Assembly (NCBI GenBank): GCA_017654935.2
Contig: CM065704.1
Coordinates: forward strand, 16,812,661-16,876,660
Reading direction: 5' to 3'
Source of the DNA: Phymorhynchus buccinoides
Lineage: Eukaryota; Mollusca; Gastropoda; Neogastropoda; Raphitomidae
DNA: 64,000 nt
Below are positions 44,423-55,071 of the stretch, piece after piece. Below the pieces are notes generated by a model. That model was not told the DNA's origin. It did not search any database and saw only the letters and a program-made list of their open reading frames with translations. Every line of letters begins with the position of its first letter. Within the stretch, counting starts at the first letter, position 1. A program made the position numbers and the translations under genes.

Positions 44423-45363
44423 AAGTATATAGATAAAATAGATAGTAGAATTAATAAACATTCCTCAATCTGCAGTAAGAAAGGAAAGACTGAAAAAATG
44501 GAAAGAAACGAGAAATGGAGGAGGGGGGCGCATCTTTACCTTTACCAAGTGCTCTCCCCAAGTATTTTCGTCGATTAATTGCCACAAAAGTGGTCCTTTC
44601 GACTAATTATCAGAATCAGATTTGAACCACCTTGACAGCGGATGGGGCAACTGCTGCTCTGGAAAGCTGGACTTTGGGACAGTTGGTGTTTGTGGATGGT
44701 CTTTTTAAAAAATTATCAACAGTTCTCCACCTTCTGTGAGTTCTTTGACTCAGCTGCCTTTGCCTTTTCTTACTACCATTTAATATTTTTTCTGAATTAA
44801 TTGGTCCAATCTCCGAACCGCGCAAATGACACGGCCGTCTCGGTTGCCGTTGCCATCGCCCTGTTAGGGCTCACAGCAAATTTGAAGCGTTATAAGGCCC
44901 GTTTTGTGTTTCAGACAGACAGACACACACACACACACGGACACTTGGCTTTTTATTATATGATAAGAACAATAAAAATAGCACCATTTTTTGTAAAAAT
45001 ACATTCTCTCCTGTTTTGCTGTTTCTGAGAGAAGTCTTGTGCTTAGAAGACTATTTGAAAAAGAAAGAGAATGAGAGAGGCAGACAGACAGAGAAAATGT
45101 CACCAAGCTTGAAGCATAGCAACAAGTCTTTAGCTACAAAAGTTAATGATTGAGACACATCTCCATCATGCTTGCAGTGCAAACTTTGAAGCCATTCTGT
45201 GTTGTGGCTCACGAGATTTTGCGTGGATAGACAGACAAAAACGAGTAAAAGAAACGGACATGAACCAGCTTATTAGGCCTTTCTCTTAGGGAGGTGGAGG
45301 ACTTGATAAAAGCGCTACAACTGAATACATGCATTCTTCGCTCTCTTCTTTCTCCTCTGTATT

Positions 45364-45440
45364 AAATAATAATAATAATAATAAAGCTTATATAGCGCAC
45401 TTCGATGGACAAAAATCATCCTCAGAGCGCTTTACATATA
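45364..45440 (-). mobile_element. (ATT)n-tailed retroelement 3' end
   Basis: (AAT)n, AAAGCTTATATAGCGCACTT and CATCCTCAGAGCGCTTTACA. Confidence 0.7.
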
Positions 45441-45679
45441 TTATGAGAGAGAAAAAAATCAAGAAGAAAATGTGCAACAAGAGTAATTACTTATTTATTT
45501 ATATATTTATTCCTCCCTCCCCCCACTCACACCCCTCTTTTTTCTCTCCCGTGTGAGTAGGATTAGGATTACGAATAGGGACGAAAATAATATAGCCGTT
45601 AGGCTTTCAAAGTCCCATCTTTGTGTTTTTGGTTTTATTTTTACATACTCAGGTTTTTGCGATGAATTAATCATCATAT

Positions 45680-46195
45680 TTGTCCATTATGTCATTATAA
45701 CATTTTATTTGATCGAGCTGATTTTTAAAGCTGTTAGTATTGGGTGCTCTCTTAATGTTAGTTGGTGGTTGATTCCATAAAGGTGCAACTCTGTTAGTAA
45801 AAGAATATTTTCTTGTGTTAGTTTTGCAATATTCAAGAAATATTTTATCAGTGCTATTTTTTGTTCTGTCATAATTTGTTAGTTTGAAAACTTCTGTTGC
45901 ATTTAAGTCATCAATATCATTAAATATTTTATAACTTTGTATTAGATCTCCTCTTATTCTTCTTGCTTTCAAACTTGGAAGATTCAGGCGTTTCATTCTC
46001 TCTGTATACGAATAGTTATTATATCCATCAAATAATTTAGTTGCCCTTCTTTGCACATTCTCTATTAATGTTGATTGTCTTTTCAATTTGGGATACCAAA
46101 TAACATTACCATATTCTATATGCGGTCTAACTAAACCCTTGTATAAATGCAGGAAAGTATCCTGATCTAAGTATGAAAAAGTTATTTTAATAATA
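45680..46195 (-). pseudogene. Non-LTR retrotransposon RT C-terminus (LINE fragment)
   Basis: Minus-strand frame with LYKGLVRPHIEYGNVIWYP, LIENVQRRATKLFDGYNN, YTERMKRLNLPSLKARRIRG, DLIQSYKIFND and NRVAPLWNQPP. This is the conserved end of Jockey/CR1-type RTs. 5' truncated at about 46200, stops after NQLDQI...YDD. The 46540-46860 stretch is a more decayed relative of the same region. Confidence 0.85.
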
Positions 46196-46201
46196 CCAGT
46201 A

Positions 46202-46275
46202 GTGTGTGTGTACTGTTTGTGTGTGTGTGTGCGTGTGTGTATGTGCGTGTGTGTGTGTGTGTGTGTGTGTATGTG
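46202..46275. repeat. (GT)n microsatellite
   Basis: Imperfect GT with GCGTGT variants. Confidence 0.9.
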
Positions 46276-46495
46276 TTCACACCATACTTCCTCAAACCTC
46301 TACCATCATACCCTCCCTTTCCCCTTAAATCTGTCTTTTTACTTTCACTGTCTCATTTATTCATGATTTCTACTCACACTACCTAACCTCAATTAACCCT
46401 CTCTTTTCATTCTGAGCTCTATTCATTTTTTTGTTGTCATCTTGCTTTTAAACTCTGTCTCTCTCCCCACTTAAACCCCCAGCCTGATGAAAGCA

Positions 46496-46496
46496 C

Positions 46497-46535
<39 letters not shown>
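46496..46535. repeat. (AGT)n trinucleotide repeat
   Basis: About 13 AGT units. Confidence 0.95.
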
Positions 46536-46539
46536 GGGT

Positions 46540-46862
46540 AGGGACTAAATAAGCCGTCAAGCTTTTTGGCAGTCCCATCGAATCATCAATTTTTATTTTG
46601 TATCTTATCTTTGATCAAGGTGTAATCGGTTGAATTTTCCTATCATGCAATTTTAATCAATGCTTCTAAATATATTTATAAATTTTGGATGATTATCTAG
46701 ACGATTTTTGAATGTATTAGTATTGGGTGCACATTTTAGGTCCACTGGTAAATCTTTCCATAGGTTGCTTCTTCTATTTTCTACCTTGATCACCAAACCC
46801 AAACCCTGGTGAGTTTTCCCCATTCTACCATTTTTGTCCCAGTAATTTTTGAATGTGTCTGT
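46540..46862 (-). pseudogene. Decayed LINE RT C-terminus
   Basis: Reads in reverse as scattered matches to the 45680-46195 fragment ('NT..FKNRLD' and 'LW..LP' equivalents near 46720-46780) with many stops. Low certainty. Confidence 0.35.
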
Positions 46863-46899
46863 TTATTGTCATTTAGCTGTCAAACACTTGCACGTGTGC

Positions 46900-47205
46900 A
46901 TTAGCGCACATTCGCACACACTCTCACACTCATGCACGCATGCAAGCACAACCACACTGATGCATGCATGCACACACATGCGCACATACACACCACACCA
47001 CATACACACACACGCACTCACACACACACATACATGCACGCACACCCTCACATGCACACACGCACACACATGCACACACACACACACACAACACACACAC
47101 ACACATGCACACACACACACATGCACACACATGCACACACACACACATGTGCACACACACACACACGCCCACACACACGCCCACACACATGCACACACAT
47201 GAAGG
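46900..47205. repeat. Long imperfect (CA)n tract
   Basis: CA with CATG, CGCA and CCCA variants over 300 bp; adjacent open frames are repeat artefacts. Confidence 0.95.
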
Positions 47206-47410
47206 CACACATAAAAAGAACAGAGATGAGAGGAATTCAAATGAATTTTTTTTATATATTTCTCAATTTACCTGAAATCTTGATTCAATCTTTCAATGAT
47301 TTATTGATTGATTGTTTATTTGATTGCAAGATTATCTCATTCATTTATGCTTTCACTTTTTCATTTTTGAGTGAGCGTGGAGCATGAGTGTGAGTCACTA
47401 TTTTGTTTTT

Positions 47411-47490
47411 GGGTGGCGCGCCTCTGGCTGCGATGCGCTCTCCAGGTGGGAGCAACCCGAATTTCACAGAGATGCCTCTGTGACTACAAT
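47411..47490 (+). mobile_element. tRNA-SINE 3' fragment
   Basis: GGGTGGCGCGCCTCTGGCTG through GTGACTACAATTC; followed by a G homopolymer at about 47521-47544. Confidence 0.65.
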
Positions 47491-47869
47491 TCACCTATCT
47501 TAACCTAACCTAACTTTTCGGGGGGGGGGGGGGGGGGGGGGGGGTAATGAGACTTGTTGAAGGATCCTATGCATTGCGTGTAGATTTGAGATATATGTGA
47601 TGTGAAACTGAATCATTTAGTTTACCGGTCAGTGGGTCGTTCAACAATTGTGACCAATCATGTGTTGCATTACCCTGTGCTGTATTCCAATTATAAAAAC
47701 AGAATTTACATGTTCCTGATTTTTGTTAATTTAAAAAAAACGGGCTTGTTTTTTGTTTTTTGTTGTCCCCCCCCCCCCCCCCTCCTCTGTAGGAGTAGTG
47801 CTGGCATTTGATCATGCCTTGTTATTTTCATGTTCAAAGTGTCCTTGTTAATGTTTGTTGATTGATTGT

Positions 47870-48240
47870 TCAGAATGTATTGCAGGAATTACTTGCCTGG
47901 TGTGTTTGATGTTGTTAGCCCTCTTCTCCGTTCTTTGCACTGGCTTCCTGTCGCAAACAGAATTGAATATAAATTAAACACCCTTTGCTATAAATCTATC
48001 AATAAAGCTTACCTCTGCGACACTATTTCCATCTATAAGCCAGCTCGCACTTTTCGTTCAGTTTCGGACCCTCTTTCTCTCCAGATCCCTAGGTATAAGC
48101 TTTCAACTCTTGCCTTTAGGTCTTTTGCTTTCTGACCGACATATGGAACCACTTTTATGTCCATCCGTCAGCGTGTTCTGCTTTCAAATCTAACGTTTTT
48201 GTTTGAATGCGTCATTAAAGCTCCGCTCTGTTTCTCTTCT
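47870..48240 (+). pseudogene. LINE (CR1/L2-like) RT C-terminus
   Basis: Frame contains LLRSLHWLPVANRIEYKLNT, CYKSINKAYLCD and IPRYKLSTLAFRSF: the HWLPV-RI-YK motif of L2/CR1-clade LINE ends. The frame breaks at 48133; the 3' flank has GCGCTGTATAAATTTATG near 48267. Confidence 0.75.
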
Positions 48241-48737
48241 CTCTTTGATTTTTAGGTCTGTTTCAGCGCTGTATAAATTTATGTATGTGTGTGTTATTTG
48301 TATTGTTTTTCTTTATGCGTTTTGATGCGTGTCTTTCCTCTGACAATATCATGACTGTATGGCCTTAAATACTGTATGTTGTGTATGTGTGTGTTTTCTT
48401 TATTTTGATGCGGTCTTCCTCTACAATATCATGACTGTATGGCCTTAAAATTTGTTTGCTTTGTTTTCTTTATTTTGTTCTGGTTTTTTCTTGGTGTGTT
48501 TGGTTCTGTTTTGCATTGTTTCCCCACTTCCACATGGAAAAGGAGTGAGCCAAATATTGTTGTAGACATTTGTGTGTGAGTCTCAACACAGTGTTATATG
48601 ATTGAGATAAACTTCAAGCTTTTTTTTGGTGTCAGATACTTACTGCAAATATCTTTTCTGTGTGCCAGGCTTTCAGTTACCATATATTTTGGACTGGTGC
48701 ACCTTATTATAAAGCGCACCCCCAAATTTTTTACACA

Positions 48738-49475
48738 CAATGCACTGGCTGCCAATCTCTGATATAATTGAGTGCAAGCTTTCCACTCTTAGCTTTGCTG
48801 TCATTTCTGGCTCTGCTCCTACTTGTCTGATCTGCTTCATACTTACACACCCTCTCGTCAGCTCCGTTCTTCCTCTGATTCTCGTCTTCTGCAGCCTCCC
48901 TTGGTTAAAACAAAAACTTACGGTGAAAGATCCTTTTCCTTTCAGGCCCCAGCTACTTGGAACAAACTGCCACCATCTCTCAGACATTCCAACTCTCTGT
49001 CAGTCTTTAAGGCTAATCTCAAAACGCACTTCTTCTCTCAACGCTAATGCTTGTGATGGGTCTGCATGAATGAAGTGTGCGCGGGTTAGATGGGAGGAGG
49101 CGAACGGGGCATGTAGTAACTGAGTTTGTTTGTTTGTGTGTGTGTGTGTGCGCGCGCGCGCGCGCGCGCGTGTGTGTGTACGCGCGGATATGTGTGTGTA
49201 CATGTGCGCGTTGATGTGAGTGTGTTTGTGTGTGGGGAGGGAAGGATGCGTTTGTGTATACCAATGTGTATATATGCGTGTGCATGTTTGTATATCTATG
49301 AGTATACATGTGTTTGAGTGGGGGTGACGGTGGGAATGCGAGCGCAAGTGAGTATGTTCGATATGTATGATGTAATCTTGCATGTGGAGTGAATTTTAGT
49401 TTTGTTAGGCGCCATGAGTAGTTTCTTCTAGAATGTGCGCGCTATGAATGTCTTTATTATTTACAATTCAGATCT
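48738..49475 (+). pseudogene. LINE (CR1/L2-like) 3' end inserted in a MITE
   Basis: MHWLPISDIIECKLSTLSF in one frame, then YTPSRQLRSSSDSRLLQPP, YGERSFSFQAPATWNKLPPS and FKANLKTHFFSQR in another (one frameshift near 48820). The 3' UTR holds GT/GC microsatellites and ends GCGCGCTATGAATGTCTTTA-TTATT. It splits the TA-type MITE 48678-49576. Confidence 0.8.
49136..49175. repeat. (GT)n(GC)n microsatellite
   Basis: GT, then about ten CG/GC units, then GT. Confidence 0.9.
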
Positions 49476-49771
49476 TGTTATTACATTTTCTTCCTTTATT
49501 ATTAGTCATATTATAAATATAAAGCGCAAGTGATGTTAGTCTTGGTAAAAAAAAAATTTACTTGAAAAAATATGGTCGGCTAGCTATAGATTTGCCTGCA
49601 TCCAGTGTGAAAGAGACTGCTACTCACAAGTTGGCCTTCGCAGCCTCTCTAGGAAATGTTTGCAATGAAGTCGAACTGAAGACACAAGTGAGGCATTATT
49701 TGATGCCTGCTGTTCACCACACCGCTGCATCACCATCATCCCGCAAGACGGGCGGAGGACAGAGAGACTTA

Positions 49772-50012
49772 TTAACCCTTTCGCCGCCAGCCATTTTTTT
49801 AGCCCCACAAATACCATTAAACTTAACTGGGTAGAGAAGAAAAAAAATCTGCAATATTGGGAATTCCTCTGTGACATGTATAACATTAGGCCTATCCTTA
49901 CCTCCCAAAATTAAGAAAATAAGGTCTTTGGATAACAGGCCCTGATTTGATGCCTTTTAGTGACAAGGGTATTAAACCTTTGTGGTGCATAAATTGGCAG
50001 TGAAAGGGTTAA
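49772..50012. mobile_element. piggyBac-like MITE, copy 7
   Basis: TTAACCCTTTCGCCGCC start and GCAGTGAAAGGGTTAA end; interior aligns with the other copies, with an A-rich substitution cluster shared with copies 8 and 9. Confidence 0.8.
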
Positions 50013-50390
50013 ACCTGATTTTGGCTGAAGAAAATGTTATTTCTATTTTGTTATGCTTTGACTCAGTTTCTGTAATCCCTGTTGTACTTATGATAACTTC
50101 ACAATGTTTGGTTTGTTCTTCCGAAAACACTTGTGTTTTAGTGCTCCTTAAAGGCCGTGCACACAATCGACACAGAAGTTACGCATGGAAACACATAAAT
50201 ATGGAAATGGAAACGCATGGAATCCCATAAATAGTAAAAGAAAGAAGAAAAAATGTACGGATCAGGGGAAATACGGACATGTGCGCTTATTTTTTTAACT
50301 TCTTTCTTTTACTTATTTACGGATTGCGCATAGGATTTCTGCGTCCACTGTGTACGCAGCCTCATTCTGTTTGCGATGCAGCTGTGAGCG

Positions 50391-50636
50391 TTAACCCTTT
50401 CACCGCCAGCCATTTTTCGGCCAAAAAATACCCTTAAACCTAACTGGGTAGAGAAAAAAAATTCTCTGCAATTTTGAGAATTCCTCTGTGACATATGTAA
50501 CATCAGGCCCATCCCCACCTCCCCAAATCAAGAAAACAGGGTCTCCAGACAACAGGCTCTGACCTGATGCCCTCTAGTGACATGGGTGTAAAACCAATGT
50601 GGTGACAAAAGTCGACATTGGCGCTGAAAGGGTTAA
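50391..50636. mobile_element. piggyBac-like MITE, copy 8
   Basis: TTAACCCTTTCACCGCC start and GCTGAAAGGGTTAA end. It shares diagnostic bases with copy 7, 380 bp away, suggesting one subfamily. Confidence 0.8.
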
Positions 50637-50639
50637 TGT

Positions 50640-51690
50640 CCTGTGATTTCTTTTTGTCTCTTCTCCTGTTCTCGTGCATGTCCATAATGAACTGTGAGTT
50701 TGGTGTTTGTCCTTGTGTATTCAAGGTCGCAACGTGAATGGGCATGTAAGTAAGTAGTCCTCTGCACTCTGTTGCTGGTATGCTATGCTCCAGTTTAGTT
50801 GCTCTCACCATTTTTTACCCTGAGCTTTTGTACCTATACCTCAGTTACTGTTCTTTCCACACGTCAGATTCTTCCTTTTTCACTTTGCTTGAAAATAGGC
50901 CATTTTGAAAAAAAGAAAATCAGAAACTTTTCTTTGCACTGTTGATATTTTATTTATTTTTCCATTGACAATTGTTGGTGATCACATGTTCAAATGAGAT
51001 AAAGTACAAATGCTACTGATTATATTTTTCGTCTTTTTATGTGGTAGTCATATTCTGTTCTGTAGCTTTTCCTGCCCGTAGTAGAAGTAGTTCTTTCATT
51101 CAGCATCTGCCGTCATCCTTTTGACGATGTTGATGCTATGTACTAAGGGGTGGTGGGGGTGGGGGTGATCTAAACAGGAACTTCCAACTCGATCCATGCT
51201 CACCCAACTGTCACCTGTTCCATCTTTTGCACCAGTTGTGTTTTGACTGTATTGGAAGCGTTCGATTCTATGCCTGTCTGCTTTCAGTGTTGTATTGCAT
51301 GAGTGTTGGTTTTGTTGGTTGGTTGCTTTGTTCTTGTTGTTGTTATTGTTGCTGGTGTTGTCAAAAGTAGGATGTGATAGTGAGTGGTGTGTAATGATAT
51401 GTGGTTGTCAGAAGCTTGAACAACTTGAGGGGTGCCTGCCAGAACGGTCTATCTCAAAAGGAATAAAGAGCACATGGCTGTGATAATATTCTGGACAGTT
51501 TCCGATTGTAGTAATTTTTGCTCATTGGCAGAATACTGTTGAGGAGTCTATGTTTTCTTTGTGTGGGGGGTAGGGGTGGAAAGGGAGAAGAGAGAGAGGG
51601 GGAAACGGGGTGCTGATGCTGGATAACTTTAATCTTGAAAATGTTTTTTTAATTGCCATTGACATATAAATACTGGATAGGGGGTAGAGA
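50640..51690. other. Adaptor intron with candidate micro-exon only
   Basis: Apart from the candidate at 50726-50745 there is a G-rich run at 51145-51168 and (GTT)n at 51336-51362. No repeat family recognised. Confidence 0.4.
50726..50745 (+). CDS. Candidate 20-nt micro-exon of the adaptor gene
   Basis: Between a TTCAAG acceptor and a strong GTAAGTAAGT donor lie 20 bases. After exon f (phase 1) they read GRNVNGH and end in phase 0. The next exon has two usable acceptors: 54095 (TTGCCAG), open only in phase 0, and 54102 (GTCCAG), open only in phase 1. The micro-exon therefore fits only with the first acceptor and skipping only with the second. The polypyrimidine tract is modest, so this stays a candidate. 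Confidence 0.4.
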
Positions 51691-51699
51691 GAGAGAGTC

Positions 51700-51960
51700 T
51701 GTGCTTGAGTGTGTGTGTGTATGTACATGCATGCTCTTGTGTGTGCGTGTGCGTGTGTTTGTGTGTGTGCATGTGCGTGCAAGTACATATGTACGCTCAT
51801 ATTGTTGAAGTGTATGTGTGTGTGTGTGTACATGTGTATATGCTTGCATGCACTTGTGTATATGTGCACTCACATTGTGTGTGTATGTGTTATGCATGCA
51901 TGCACTTTCTTTTGTTTACCTGCCTCACGTCTGAATGCAGTAGTATTTTTGTGTGTGTGT
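51700..51960. repeat. Imperfect (GT)n tract
   Basis: GT, GTGC and GTAT mixture. Confidence 0.85.
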
Positions 51961-51965
51961 ATATT

Positions 51966-52045
51966 CTAGTCACAGAGACTTATCTCTGTGAAATTCGGGC
52001 TGCTCTCGCCCGGAGAGCGCGTCGCCGCAAGTGCAGCGCCTACTC
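51966..52045 (-). mobile_element. tRNA-SINE 3' fragment, reversed
   Basis: TAGTCACAGAGACTTATCTC through CGGAGAGCGCGTCGCCGCAA, reverse of the SINE 3' part. Confidence 0.6.
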
Positions 52046-52318
52046 AATTTATTTATTTTTTTTTGGGGGGGGGAGGGGCACAGGGTGAAGAGGGGGGTGT
52101 GGGCACACTTGAAAAATCTAGCTATCAAATTTGGCCATACCTGGCAGCAGGATTTCTCCCTGCTCTTACCGACTTTCAACTGCCGTGGGATTTGGAACTG
52201 CGTTTACTTCCAGAGCTTTTTTGTGTGGATTGTGAGCGGGATATGTGCTTGGGTTGCTACGTATACATGCACATGCCATTGTTGTTGTTTTGCCTGCACC
52301 TCTGTACAGGCCATCCTT

Positions 52319-52467
52319 GATTGCTGCACCATTTAGTTTTTATGCATGCTCTGTGTAATTTTGAAATATAACCGGTAATTGATAATGTTTTTAGTGATAT
52401 CTTGTAGTTTTTCACATTCTCTATGTGACAAGTTGTATGTTGCCCAAGCTGTGTTATATATTGTATA
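52319..52467. repeat. Direct repeat flanking SINE S4, copy 1
   Basis: TTGCTGCACCATTTAGTTTT to GCTGTGTTATATATTGTATA; repeated at 52868-53006 and 53217-53240 with about 85 percent identity by eye. Confidence 0.7.
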
Positions 52468-52479
52468 AAATGTTTGGAC

Positions 52480-52509
52480 ACGCACACGCACACGCACACA
52501 CACACACAC

Positions 52510-52555
<46 letters not shown>
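52480..52555. repeat. (CA)n microsatellite before SINE S4
   Basis: CGCACA then pure CA; the SINE begins at its end. Confidence 0.9.
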
Positions 52556-52556
<1 letters not shown>

Positions 52557-52867
52557 GTGGGGATACTGGGGGGTCTTTTGTACAAATAGTCCCCCCACCT
52601 TCTGTGCTTGTAACTTCCTCTAATCTCTTATCTGTCACTCTCTTTGACTCTGCCTTTTCTCTTTGCTTTACTGTCATTTACTATACTTCTGCCTTACCGG
52701 TCCATTCTCCTGCCTTTTTTCAAGAAACACTTTCAAAAAGATTTCCTCCAGCCGAAGTCCGACTTGCTGGGCCTAACTATTTCCTAGTTAGGCTCATAAC
52801 GGCAGCATGGCGCACCTGCGCTCATAGTTGACAGGAAACTGTCTGAGCGATCGAAGAAGAAGAAGAA
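52555..52867 (+). mobile_element. (GAA)-tailed SINE, copy S4
   Basis: CCGTGGGGATACTGGGGGGT start, GATCGAAGAAGAAGAAGAAG end; follows a CA microsatellite directly and is followed by a duplicated 140-bp flank. Confidence 0.75.
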
Positions 52868-53006
52868 GATTGCTGCACCATTTATTTTTTATGCATGCAC
52901 AGTGTAATTTTGAAACATAACTGCGGTGATTAATTAAATATTTTTAGTGATATCTTGTTGTTTTCACTTCATGTGGCATTTGCATATATCGCCCAAGCTG
53001 TGTGAT
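52868..53006. repeat. Direct repeat flanking SINE S4, copy 2
   Basis: ATTGCTGCACCATTTATTTT to CCCAAGCTGTGTGATGG; the tail of this copy (ATATATTGTATGAAATG) continues after the LINE-tail insertion at 53217. Confidence 0.7.
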
Positions 53007-53013
53007 GGTAACG

Positions 53014-53045
<32 letters not shown>

Positions 53046-53217
53046 ATACGTGCATGTATGTGTGGGTGGGGTGTGTATGTGTATGCCTATTTGCATGTGC
53101 CTGAGCGATTATTTCGTTTTGTTGTTGAATTTGTTGCTTTTAATTTTTGTTGTTGTTAAGCGCATACATTGGTGGAGGAATGCGATATATAAATGATTCA
53201 CTATTATTATTATTATT
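53007..53217 (+). mobile_element. (ATT)n-tailed retroelement 3' end within a duplicated segment
   Basis: GT microsatellite, then GTTAAGCGCATACATTGG, GCGATATATAAATGATTCAC and (TTA)n. It interrupts the second copy of the 52319 repeat, at GCTGTGTGATGG / ATATTGTATGAAATG. Confidence 0.65.
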
Positions 53218-53387
53218 ATATATTGTATGAAATGTTTGAATGTTCAAGAATAAGTAGTGCTTACTAAAAAACAAGCCACAGACTTTGTCTAATTGAGTGG
53301 AATTCAATGGAAAAAAAAGAGATGTAAAATCAAATGTTTACACATGCACACACATACATGCACACAGTGCCACACACACACACACTC

Positions 53388-53680
<293 letters not shown>

Positions 53681-53944
53681 CATTCCCAGCATAGCTTCTG
53701 ATTTGTTAGGTGTTTTTTTCTACTAGCATCACCAGCAGTTACATATATGCTCCAGATCCTCCGTACAAACAAAGAGCCACAGTGTGACCTTTGATTTCAC
53801 GCACCTCATATAATTCCATGCCAGAGATTTGGCTAAGAACAATAAGGATCGTAAATTCGCATTTTATTCCCCCAGCAGAGGCCTCCAATGTATCTTTTGC
53901 ATTCAAATTATCACCTTCCTCTGTAAGGATCATGAATTCACATC

Positions 53945-53969
53945 TTATCCCCCCCCCCCCCCCCCCCAC
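53945..53969. repeat. C homopolymer within a triple ~70-bp repeat
   Basis: About 20 Cs. The flanking 53850-54085 region repeats 'AGAGGCCTCCAATG(T/C)ATCTT' and 'CCTCTGTAAGGATCATGAAT' three times, ending at the acceptor of adaptor exon g. Confidence 0.85.
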
Positions 53970-54095
53970 CAGGAGAGGCCTCCAATGCATCTTTTACATT
54001 CAGATTATCACCTTCCTCTGTAAGGATCATGAATTCACATCTTAACCGTCCCCAACAGAGGCCTCCAATGTATCTTACATTCAAATTATTGCCAG

Positions 54096-54258
54096 CGTCC
54101 AGCAGAAGAGCCGTCTGACTACGAAATTCCCGGGGAAGATGTACAGGTCACCAATCCCCGAAGTTGCACGGAGAGCCCGCAGAGTCATTTGCGGCGATCT
54201 TCTACGCTGGTGGATCAACTTAAAAATGAGCTGAACATTCGAAAACGCGAGTCTCAAG
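54096..54258 (+). CDS. Adaptor exon g, PSDYEIP motif and basic tail
   Basis: Exon starting at 54096 or 54103 depending on acceptor choice; donor GTGTGG. It encodes (RP)AEEPSDYEIPGEDVQV and further on RRSSTLVDQLKNELNIRKRE. The DYEIP motif is an SH2-type YxxP site after acidic residues, and RRSS is a basophilic kinase-like site. A nested transposon stack begins 21 bases after the donor (54280). Confidence 0.8.
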
Positions 54259-54382
54259 GTGTGGGGAATGCGTTGTGTATACCGTATTCTACGGACTACA
54301 AGGCGCACGCACCTAATTATACGGCGCACCCCCCAAATTGTACATAAAATTCAGATTTTGTTATTATAGTTTTTTTTTACTA

Positions 54383-55071
54383 TATGTGACCCAGAAAGGG
54401 ACATTAAGTGTTAAAATGATTATTCTGAGATATTACAGAATTATACAGTTGAAAACTTCAAACAATTCTCTTTCTAATGGTACAAGAACCATTATTGCAT
54501 CATTTTCCGTTCCAGAGTTATGAGTATTTAAAGATGGTAGGGTGAGTATTGGCCATTGTGAGAAAATGCAATCTAGCCTAGCTGTAGAAAATGCATTGAC
54601 CTACTCATTGACCTACTCATTGACCTACTCATTTTAAAGCACTTTTAACCCTTTCACCGCCAGCCATTTTCCAGCCAAAAAATTCCATTAAACTTAGCTG
54701 GGTAGAGAAAAACATTTTATTTGCAATATTAGGAATTTTGAACTGTAACATGTATAACACTAGGCCCATCCTTTACCTCCCAAACATAAGAAATAGGGTC
54801 TTTGGATAACAGACCTAGATTTGATGCCTTCTAGTGACATGGGTGTTAAACCATTGTGGTGCATAAATGCGACATTGGCGGTGAAAGGGTTAAGAACATT
54901 TAGAGACCATATAAATGATTATCATCTGTAGATATGAAAGATAAGATGTTAGAGAACACAAAAATACCCAATAAATAAAATTTGATAAAAATGATATTTT
55001 TGACTTTTCAAGCCTGTTGTGATAAACCAGCTGAGCGACTTAATGTCCCTTTCGTGATGCTGGGTCACATA
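54383..55071. mobile_element. TATGTGACCCAG-type TIR element, middle layer
   Basis: Ends TATGTGACCCAG-AAAGGGACATTAAGT and the complement. Related sequence occurs at 60132-60553 and, duplicated in tandem, at 25489-25774. No coding capacity. The superfamily is not recognised. Confidence 0.65.
54645..54893. mobile_element. piggyBac-like MITE, copy 9 (innermost of a nest)
   Basis: TTAACCCTTTCACCGCC start and GGCGGTGAAAGGGTTAA end. It lies inside the TATGTGACCC element at 54383-55071, which lies inside the TA element at 54280-55135. Confidence 0.8.

Larger units (their letters stand above)
38343..44471 (+). mobile_element. DIRS-like tyrosine-recombinase retrotransposon, complete structure
   Basis: 6.1 kb. 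Inverted terminal repeats: 38361-38497 and 44291-44422 are complementary over about 130 bp (CCTTACCATTCCACTACAAA and so on). An internal complementary region (44123-44220) is the reverse complement of the left outer end joined to that of the right outer end, as in DIRS-1 rolling-circle replication. CTCAATCT occurs at the left edge (38343-38350), the right edge (44464-44471) and, complemented, at the joint (44158-44165). Order: gag-like region, RT/RNase H, tyrosine recombinase, all on plus. No methyltransferase frame was seen. Frames are interrupted, so this copy is probably inactive. Inserted in an old telomere-motif MITE within an adaptor intron. Confidence 0.9.
38068..44545 (-). mobile_element. 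Telomere-motif MITE, copy 3, split by the DIRS element
   Basis: Left part (about 38068-38342) matches the reverse of copy 1: AAGCTGTAT, TTTTTAGCTAATTA, then ATTTGTCACAG and GGTTCATTGCG. Right part 44472-44545 holds AGTAAGAAAGG, GAGAAATGGA and the terminal CATCTTTACCTTTACC. The telomere-like block in the left part is decayed. Confidence 0.55.
48678..49576. mobile_element. TACCGTATTTTTCGG-type MITE split by a LINE 3' end
   Basis: Left part 48678-48738 (TACCATATATTTTGGACTGG and GCGCACCCCCAAA) and right part about 49469-49576 (AATTCAGATCTTGTTATTAC to AAAAATATGGT) together make the short MITE. A LINE fragment with coding remnants separates them. Confidence 0.65.

Noticed and set aside
46849..47387. 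His/Thr- and Cys/Val-rich open frames in CA/GT tracts (also at 34.4, 49.1, 51.7, 55.5 and 61.3 kb)
   Set aside because: Translation of microsatellites on both strands; not genes.
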